A DNA stretch of 9,715 nt from Bacillota bacterium (GTDB lineage Bacteria; Bacillota; Desulfitobacteriia; Desulfitobacteriales; JAJXUE01): contig JAJYNB010000161.1 of the NCBI GenBank assembly GCA_021786555.1, positions 1-9,715 on the forward strand. Reading direction: 5' to 3'. This document shows, piece after piece, positions 1 through 5,421 of this stretch; the stretch's first letter is position 1; each line of letters starts with the position of its first letter. The notes under the pieces were generated by a model, which saw nothing but the letters and a program-made list of their open reading frames with translations, was not told the origin of the DNA and ran no database searches. The position numbers and the translations under genes are program-made.

Positions 1-7
1 GCGCCTT

Positions 8-1735
8 ATGCTGGGTAACAAGCGTAAACCCAATTTAGATCGTATTGGGACCAAGCTCCTGGCTGGAAACATCGTGATTCTGACGGTATTGCTGCTGATT
101 GTAGCTGGCTCAGGGGTTAATTTCTACCGAACCGAACGATCCCTAAGCGACATCAATGAAGTCTTTTTACCGCAGATAACTCTTGCAGATACCATTAAGG
201 AGACCGTACTCAAACAGCATGTAACGGTTCAGTCTTATATCAGCCATCCTTCCCTGGAAGTAAAAAATTCATACCGCCAGCTGGACCGAGACTTCGAAGC
301 TGATTACCGCAGGTTTGGACAGTTGGCGGTCAGCCTAGCGGATAAACAACTGATTGATCAGGTTAAGAACGAGCACGACAATTTTACCATGATAGCGAAC
401 AACATTTTTAACTACACCGACAAGGGCCGCAGCCAGCTCGTCAAGACCCTGCTTGATAATTACAGCGTCTCAGTTGACAGGGTACTCTCTTCCTCGGACC
501 AGTTGGCCGGACGTTTTGCAACTGAACTCAACAAATCGGTCGACTCTACCACCAATAACCTGAACTTGGCCTTAACCATAATGGTTATTCTCACAGTCCT
601 CGCCTTCGGCGGAGCTTTGGTCATGACTTTACTGTTAACAAGAAAGATCACATCCCCCATGCAGCAGATGATTGCTGCTTCCCAGGACATTGCCCGGGGA
701 GATTTGCGGCAGCGGGTCAGCCTGGCGGACCAGGGTGAACTAGGGCTGATGGCTACAGCATTTAACTCTATGGTGGAAAATCTAAGCTCGTTGATTCAAG
801 AGGTGATTTCCGCCAGCCAATTTATCGTAAGGATAAGTGAAGGTTTTCGCAAATACGCCAATGACTCCGCTCAGGCCTCAAACACTGCCGACTCGGTGTT
901 AAGAGCCCTCGTGGACAGTTCTTCCCATCAGTCCCGTAATATCACATCGGTTCTCAGGTCGGCAGACAATGTGGCCCAAGCCATTCAGCAAATCAATGAA
1001 GCAATCCTGAGGGTAAATAAACACAATTCCCAGACCACCCACCTGGCAGAAGAAGGAAAACGCTCGGTGGAAGAGGGCTTTCATCAAATGGAGTTAATCA
1101 GGCGTACCATGGGTTATTTGGCCGGTGCTGTGGGAGAACTGACCAGCAATCTGGGTGAAATCTCACGCATCATTGACATGATGGAGAACTTTGCGGAACA
1201 AACCAATATGTTGGCCTTGAATGCGGCTATAGAGGCAGCCCGGGTGGGCGAGCAGGGCAAAGGTTTTGCCGTGGTGGCGAATGAGGTACGCCAACTTGCC
1301 GACGAGTCATCTAAATCCTTGGAGCAAATCCGTGCCATGATTAATAAAATCCAGGCCAAGTCAGCGGAAACAGCGGAGACTATGGAAGAAAGCAAAGTGG
1401 TGGTGGAAACCGGTGCGCGGGCTATGCAGTCCCTGGGCGCCGCATTAAAAGACATCGTTAGTTTTGTTAATGATTCCGTCAGCCAATTCAGGGAATTGGT
1501 TGGGGTCAGCTCCGATATTTCCAACCACAGCAGGCTAATTGTCCGGGACATGAAGGATTTGGAATCCGTAGCCCGGGAAACCGTCGACCATTCGGAAACC
1601 CTGGCAATGGTCATCAACTGCCAAACCCAGGCCATAATTGACGCGGCAGCATCCTTGGGAGAGATTGCTGCCGCCTTGGAGCAATCCACAGGCAAGTTTG
1701 CCCTATCCAGTTTTACAGGCAGGGGGGAAGAGTAA
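8..1735 (+). CDS. Methyl-accepting chemotaxis protein (first receptor)
   Basis: Transmembrane chemoreceptor of 575 residues that should relay an extracytoplasmic signal to CheW/CheA. Seen in the sequence: a short basic N-terminus, a first membrane segment at about 16-38, an extracytoplasmic helical region at about 41-186 compatible with a four-helix-bundle sensor, a second membrane segment at about 187-211, a HAMP domain at about 212-264, then a long coiled-coil signalling domain. The conserved hairpin tip is at about 396-420 (FAEQTNMLALNAAIEAARVG, then EQGKGFAVVANEVRQLA). The C-terminal helix lacks the usual Glu-Glu/Glu-Gln methylation pairs: the second receptor has EEQ at 535-537 where this one has N537-C538-Q539. 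The sensor has no heme-binding CxxCH motif. Its stop overlaps the start of the cytochrome gene by one base. The start is uncertain because only 7 bases precede ATG 8 and the frame is open to the window edge. The family call is secure; the ligand is unknown. Confidence 0.93.
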   Translation: MLGNKRKPNLDRIGTKLLAGNIVILTVLLLIVAGSGVNFYRTERSLSDINEVFLPQITLADTIKETVLKQHVTVQSYISHPSLEVKNSYRQLDRDFEADYRRFGQLAVSLADKQLIDQVKNEHDNFTMIANNIFNYTDKGRSQLVKTLLDNYSVSVDRVLSSSDQLAGRFATELNKSVDSTTNNLNLALTIMVILTVLAFGGALVMTLLLTRKITSPMQQMIAASQDIARGDLRQRVSLADQGELGLMATAFNSMVENLSSLIQEVISASQFIVRISEGFRKYANDSAQASNTADSVLRALVDSSSHQSRNITSVLRSADNVAQAIQQINEAILRVNKHNSQTTHLAEEGKRSVEEGFHQMELIRRTMGYLAGAVGELTSNLGEISRIIDMMENFAEQTNMLALNAAIEAARVGEQGKGFAVVANEVRQLADESSKSLEQIRAMINKIQAKSAETAETMEESKVVVETGARAMQSLGAALKDIVSFVNDSVSQFRELVGVSSDISNHSRLIVRDMKDLESVARETVDHSETLAMVINCQTQAIIDAAASLGEIAAALEQSTGKFALSSFTGRGEE

Positions 1736-2658
1736 TGAGAGTAAAGTTCTTAATATTGGCCTTAGTGGTCGCCGGGCTGACTTTGACCGGCTGCGGGAAA
1801 CAGGTGACAGACTGGATGGATCCCTTTAAGGTAGTGCCGGGAAAAGTAACCGAATTTAAACATACACCTCAGGAACAACTAGACGTCTACGTTCCGCTGC
1901 GTGACCAGTATCTCAACAGTAAACATGCCACAGCCCTGGAGACCCTGAATAACTATAAGGACCGTAAGGATTCCTGTTATAATTGTCATTCAGCCGAGTA
2001 CCGCTTGGCACCGCAAGACGCCAAGCCCAATGTCAAGCAGTTGTCTACCAGCATCACCTGTGACGTTTGCCATGAAATGACCGTAAGTGATTTCCGCTTG
2101 CGGACTACCCCCCTCGAAACCTGCACCCAATGCCACAACAACGGGGGGGGAATCAAGGCCGGGCAGGCCGTACACCATAATCAAAAAGAGATGTTTAGCG
2201 GCACTGGGGCTCCGGAAGTACCGGACAAGCCTTCCACCAAATATAATGCAGGTCTTACTTGCGTTGAGTGCCACATGCCTAACCAGTCCCACACCTTCGT
2301 TGCTCTGACACCCGCTGAGTCATTGCTAAAGAAAGTGGGCAGCGCTTGTATGATGTGCCATACTAAATTGTCAACCCAGGAGTTCGCCGCCAAAGTTACA
2401 GAGGTACAAAACCAGACGGAAACCGCTGTAAACAGTTTGAAAAAGGAATTGGACAGTTTGCAGAAATCCATTGAAACCGCCAAGAAAGCAGGGCGCAACA
2501 TGGATGAAGCGCAAAAGTATTACGATGTTGCGTTTACTGATGTTTCTTTTGTAGATGCCGATGCCAGCAAGGGAATCCACAATACTGAATATGCCCGGGA
2601 CATCCTGGCCGTTGCCCAAAACAAAATAAGCGCGGCTAAACAGGCCTTAGGCAAATAA
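1735..2658 (+). CDS. Pentaheme c-type cytochrome lipoprotein, NrfA/c552-related
   Basis: A 307-residue lipoprotein predicted to carry five covalently bound hemes on the outer face of the cytoplasmic membrane. Seen: a signal peptide with lipobox L17-T-G-C20, and five CxxCH motifs at residues 81-85 (CYNCH), 109-113 (CDVCH), 130-134 (CTQCH), 176-180 (CVECH, followed by MP) and 205-209 (CMMCH). A helical C-terminal region at about 215-305 ends in a segment (SKGIHNTEYA, 278-287) resembling the C-terminal helices of the ammonia-forming nitrite reductase NrfA. It is much shorter than NrfA (about 480 residues in E. coli). The first motif is CxxCH rather than the catalytic CxxCK, and the third motif is not followed by the CHxEY of NrfA, so nitrite reductase activity is doubtful. 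The ATG at 1735 shares a base with the upstream stop (TAATG) and has a G-rich ribosome binding site at 1722-1730, indicating translational coupling to the receptor. I infer a role in electron transfer or redox/ligand sensing. Confidence 0.85.
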   Translation: MRVKFLILALVVAGLTLTGCGKQVTDWMDPFKVVPGKVTEFKHTPQEQLDVYVPLRDQYLNSKHATALETLNNYKDRKDSCYNCHSAEYRLAPQDAKPNVKQLSTSITCDVCHEMTVSDFRLRTTPLETCTQCHNNGGGIKAGQAVHHNQKEMFSGTGAPEVPDKPSTKYNAGLTCVECHMPNQSHTFVALTPAESLLKKVGSACMMCHTKLSTQEFAAKVTEVQNQTETAVNSLKKELDSLQKSIETAKKAGRNMDEAQKYYDVAFTDVSFVDADASKGIHNTEYARDILAVAQNKISAAKQALGK

Positions 2659-2660
2659 TA

Positions 2661-2666
2661 AAGGGG
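2661..2666 (+). promoter_or_regulatory. Ribosome binding site of second receptor gene
   Basis: AAGGGG lies 8 bases before GTG 2675. It supports that GTG as the start over the in-frame ATG at 2693, which has no comparable site. Confidence 0.65.
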
Positions 2667-2674
2667 TTGATATA

Positions 2675-4387
2675 GTGCGAAGGCTCACTATTATGGGCAA
2701 AATACTTGCCGCGGTGTTGCTGACTATTATTGTCATGATCGTCGTGGCCACCTTTGGCTATTCCTATATCAAACGGGTAGGGGATCTGGTGCAGCAGACC
2801 AGCGGCATAGAGCTCATTGCTATGGAACAGATCGCTAATGTTAAGGCAGAGGGAGCTATGTTTCAGGCAGCGTCTGCCCAGGCTGTCGGTGCTGCGGATG
2901 CAGCATCAGCACAGTCTTTTATTACAGAAGCAGATGGACATGACCAGAACCTCAAAGATAGTTTGAATGAGTTCAAACGAATTGAATTGGATGCCGATGA
3001 CAAACAGAACCTGTCCCAATTGGCAACCCTTTGGGACAGTTTTTCCCAACAGGCCAAAGCCAGTATGACCTTGGCCGTGCAGGGTCAGCAGGCCCAGGCC
3101 AGAGCTGGATTGGACGCGTCAGCCAGTAAGTTCAAACAATTCATGGACGGCGTGGAAAAAATCATACGGGACAAGAACAACGATATTGAGCAGCTATCGG
3201 GGCAGAGCCAGCAAGTGGTTGCCGACTCGCGCCAACGCTTCCTGATTTTTGTAGTTGTGGTGGGGCTGCTGTCCCTGGGCCTCGGAATTTTACTGGCCAG
3301 GATCATTTCCAGGCCGCTAAAAGAGATGGCCAAGACGGCGGAGCTTATTTCCCATGGTAATTTGAGCACTGATATAGCTGTCTTTAACACCGGCGATGAA
3401 TTAGGCTCGTTGAGCCAGGCCTTTAAGCAGATGGTCGACAATCTGGCTGAAATTCTCGGTGGCATTACCGCCGGTTCAAAAAGAATCGCAGGTTCCTCCC
3501 AACAATTGAATGCCGGCATTGACCAAATCACCAAGTCGGCGGAACAAATTGCGGTAACTATCCAGCAGGTGGCGGTGGGGAGTGACGGCCAGGTACGAAG
3601 CGTGGCTGAAGTCACTTCAGCCATTAACCAGATGTCTTCGGGCATTCAACAGATTGCGTCCAATGCGCAAAGTGTTTCAGCTTCGGCAATAGAAACTTCC
3701 CGTTATGCACACTCCGGCAGGGAGGCTATCGACAGAGCAGCTCAACAAATGGATTCCATTCGTACTACGGTTGACAAGTCAGCGGAAGTAATCCAACTCT
3801 TAGGCGAGAAGTCAGAAGCCATCGGCAACATCGTCGATCTGATTCGAAACATTGCAGAGCAGACCAACCTCCTGGCCTTGAATGCTGCCATCGAAGCGGC
3901 CCGAGCCGGCGAGCAAGGAAGAGGGTTTGCGGTTGTGGCGGATGAGGTGCGCAAACTGGCTGAGCAATCAGCTGATGCAACCAAGGAGATTGCGGACTTG
4001 ATTGCCGCTGTGAAACAGGAGACGGAGCGTGCGGTAAAGGCTATGGATCTGGGCACAAAAGAAGCTGCCCACGGCACTGTAGTGGTAGGTAAAGCAGGCA
4101 ACGCTTTTGCAGATATTTTAAACGCCGTGGAGGGTGTTTCCAAGCAGATTCAGGAGGTCTCACTGGCATCTCAGGAGATGGCTTCCGGCAGCAGCCAGGT
4201 GGTAAAAGCTGTGGAAACTATTGCCCATATCGCCCAGGAAACCTCAAGCCAAACTCAGAATGTGGCCGCAGCCGCAGAGGAACAGACCGCCTCACTGGAA
4301 GAAATCCGATATTCAGCCAATTCTCTCTCCAAGATGTCTGCAGAGTTGGACGGCATTGTGGAAAGGTTTAAATTCATGGACGCTTAG
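2675..4387 (+). CDS. Methyl-accepting chemotaxis protein (second receptor)
   Basis: Transmembrane chemoreceptor of 570 residues. Domains seen: membrane segment 1 at about 8-31; an extracytoplasmic Ala/Gln-rich helical sensor at about 32-186, most like the four-helix-bundle MCP type; membrane segment 2 at about 187-210; HAMP at about 209-261; and a signalling coiled coil with a canonical tip at about 392-420 (IAEQTNLLALNAAIEAARAG, then EQGRGFAVVADEVRKLAE). Candidate methylation pairs are present, notably E535-E536-Q537 and E542-E543 in the C-terminal helix and E290-Q291 in the N-terminal helix. There is no C-terminal pentapeptide tether. The distance from the HAMP end (the AF dipeptide) to the tip is 152 residues, identical to the first receptor, so both belong to the same length class and could share arrays. 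It starts at GTG 2675, 16 bases after the cytochrome stop, so it is probably in the same transcript, and it ends at a strong terminator. The ligand is unknown. Confidence 0.94.
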   Translation: MRRLTIMGKILAAVLLTIIVMIVVATFGYSYIKRVGDLVQQTSGIELIAMEQIANVKAEGAMFQAASAQAVGAADAASAQSFITEADGHDQNLKDSLNEFKRIELDADDKQNLSQLATLWDSFSQQAKASMTLAVQGQQAQARAGLDASASKFKQFMDGVEKIIRDKNNDIEQLSGQSQQVVADSRQRFLIFVVVVGLLSLGLGILLARIISRPLKEMAKTAELISHGNLSTDIAVFNTGDELGSLSQAFKQMVDNLAEILGGITAGSKRIAGSSQQLNAGIDQITKSAEQIAVTIQQVAVGSDGQVRSVAEVTSAINQMSSGIQQIASNAQSVSASAIETSRYAHSGREAIDRAAQQMDSIRTTVDKSAEVIQLLGEKSEAIGNIVDLIRNIAEQTNLLALNAAIEAARAGEQGRGFAVVADEVRKLAEQSADATKEIADLIAAVKQETERAVKAMDLGTKEAAHGTVVVGKAGNAFADILNAVEGVSKQIQEVSLASQEMASGSSQVVKAVETIAHIAQETSSQTQNVAAAAEEQTASLEEIRYSANSLSKMSAELDGIVERFKFMDA

Positions 4388-4427
4388 CAAAAGGTACTGC
4401 AGTCGGCCTGCAGTGCCTTTTGTTTTT
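4388..4427 (+). terminator. Rho-independent terminator after second receptor
   Basis: A 15-base-pair stem (4388-4402 with 4408-4422, one G-T wobble at 4395/4415) with a 5-base loop (TCGGC) is followed by TTTTT at 4423-4427. It begins directly after the receptor stop codon. In the minus direction the T-rich part lies inside the stem, so it would be a weaker terminator for the convergent cheR, though bidirectional action is possible. Confidence 0.9.
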
Positions 4428-4433
4428 GAAAAG

Positions 4434-5216
4434 TCAAAAAGGGGTTTTTTGGTAGAAGAAAGGCGCGAGAGATTTAAAGCCCAGTTCAGCCAGGTTAAAA
4501 ATCTGCTCAGTGCTGCCGGTAAATAATACCCCGCCGGGGCGCAGGGACTTGCTGAAACGGCTGTAAAGTGAATTTTTGGCTTCCTCTGTAAAATAAATAA
4601 CTACGTTACGGCAGCAGATTAAGTCGTAGCCGGTGTCGAACACGCCTGTCAGCAGGTTTCCTTTTTGGAAACGGATGTTGGCCTTGAGCCTGTCTTTAAC
4701 CTGAAACACATCCCCGCTTTGGCTGAAATATTTGGCAACGATATGGGGCGGCACCCCCTGAAGGTCATTGGACTTGTAGCTCGCGTTCCTGGCTTGGGCA
4801 AGCATAACCTCATCGATGTCTGTGCCTAAAATAGAGTAAGCGGCAAGCGGAATGGATTCTTGCAGGCTAATAGCAATGGTGTAGGCTTCCTGCCCACCCG
4901 AACTTCCAGCGCTCCATATCTTCAGGGAAGAACGCCCTGCCAGCAGCATGGGTAGAATACGGGTACGCAGGGTCTCCCATTGGCTGATGTCACGGAAAAA
5001 CTGGGAGACATTTATGGTGAGGTGGCGCAAAAAGGCTGCCAACAGCTCTGGGTTGGCATTGAGACTGTCATTGAACGCCAAATAGTTTTGAAAGCCTTTA
5101 TTGGTGATAAACTGATCGATACGACGCTGCATTTGGGCCCGCTTGTAGCAGCTTAAATTGATACCGCTGCGCTCGTGAAAATAGCGAGTAAATTGTTCGT
5201 AGTTACCCAGACTCAT
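4434..5216 (-). CDS. cheR: Chemotaxis protein methyltransferase CheR
   Basis: S-adenosylmethionine-dependent enzyme of 260 residues that methylates glutamates in receptor signalling domains for adaptation. Seen: an N-terminal helical domain at about 1-75 ending in the family motif TINVSQFFRD (67-76), then a Rossmann-type methyltransferase domain with motif I WSAGSSGGQEAYTIA (101-115), the acidic stretch GTDID (131-135), the family signature CRNVVIYF (202-209) and LRPGG (225-229) followed by GSTE. Motif I differs from the common form WSAGCSTGEEPYS: Ser, Gly, Gln and Ala replace Cys, Thr, the first Glu and Pro. The core glycines, E110 and Y112 are kept, so I expect it to be active. The start ATG at 5216-5214 has GAGGTG 4 bases upstream (5226-5221). 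It is the only minus-strand gene, convergent with the second receptor and divergent from cheA. Confidence 0.95.
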   Translation of the reverse strand: MSLGNYEQFTRYFHERSGINLSCYKRAQMQRRIDQFITNKGFQNYLAFNDSLNANPELLAAFLRHLTINVSQFFRDISQWETLRTRILPMLLAGRSSLKIWSAGSSGGQEAYTIAISLQESIPLAAYSILGTDIDEVMLAQARNASYKSNDLQGVPPHIVAKYFSQSGDVFQVKDRLKANIRFQKGNLLTGVFDTGYDLICCRNVVIYFTEEAKNSLYSRFSKSLRPGGVLFTGSTEQIFNLAELGFKSLAPFFYQKTPF

Positions 5217-5421
5217 ACTGCACCTCGTGGAATTTCCTGTTCTTAATTGTAAAAAGTTTGAGACAATAAATCCATATATTTTTTATCTGCTAGAAAAATA
5301 CCTATACAGTTTGGAATTTTTTATATATTTCAGAGGAATTAGCTGCCAATACGTCGAAATATGACAGCGGCTAAAACTTTGCCTTTTTACCCAGGATTTT
5401 GAATTTCGGCGGTGAAATAAC
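5217..5421. promoter_or_regulatory. AT-rich divergent intergenic region between cheR and cheA
   Basis: This 205-base gap is the only sizeable non-coding stretch and must hold the promoters of minus-strand cheR and plus-strand cheA, unless cheA is read from elsewhere. It is strikingly AT-rich from about 5230 to 5335, with ATTTTTTAT repeated directly at 5278-5286 and 5316-5324. I found no convincing TTGACA/TATAAT pair on either strand. A weak sigma-D-like arrangement exists for cheA: TAAA at 5372-5375, 15 bases, then CCAGGATT at 5391-5398, but the -10 match is poor. A small hairpin may form at 5341-5372. No riboswitch was recognised. Confidence 0.55.
5411..5415 (+). promoter_or_regulatory. Ribosome binding site of cheA
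   Basis: GGTGA lies 6 bases before TTG 5422 and supports this non-ATG start for the kinase gene. Confidence 0.6.

Noticed and set aside
1114..1695. Open minus-strand frame of 193 codons opposite the first receptor
   Set aside because: It is antisense to a conserved coiled-coil signalling domain, its protein resembles nothing I recognise, and the plus frame is clearly the real gene. Similar minus frames opposite the second receptor (3085-3645) and cheA (6262-6891) were rejected for the same reason.
1735..2658. Calling the cytochrome an ammonia-forming nitrite reductase (nrfA)
   Set aside because: The length, first heme motif and surroundings of heme 3 do not fit, and no nrfH-like partner is seen in the window.
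2693..2695. ATG 2693 as the start of the second receptor
   Set aside because: It has no good ribosome binding site, while GTG 2675 has AAGGGG at 8 bases. It remains a possible alternative.
5217..5421. Cyclic di-GMP riboswitch or a clear sigma-A or sigma-D promoter in the cheR-cheA gap
   Set aside because: No recognisable riboswitch core was found. The best promoter-like matches (TTGAGA at 5258 with TATATT at 5275, and TAAA at 5372 with CCAGGATT) have wrong spacing or a poor -10.
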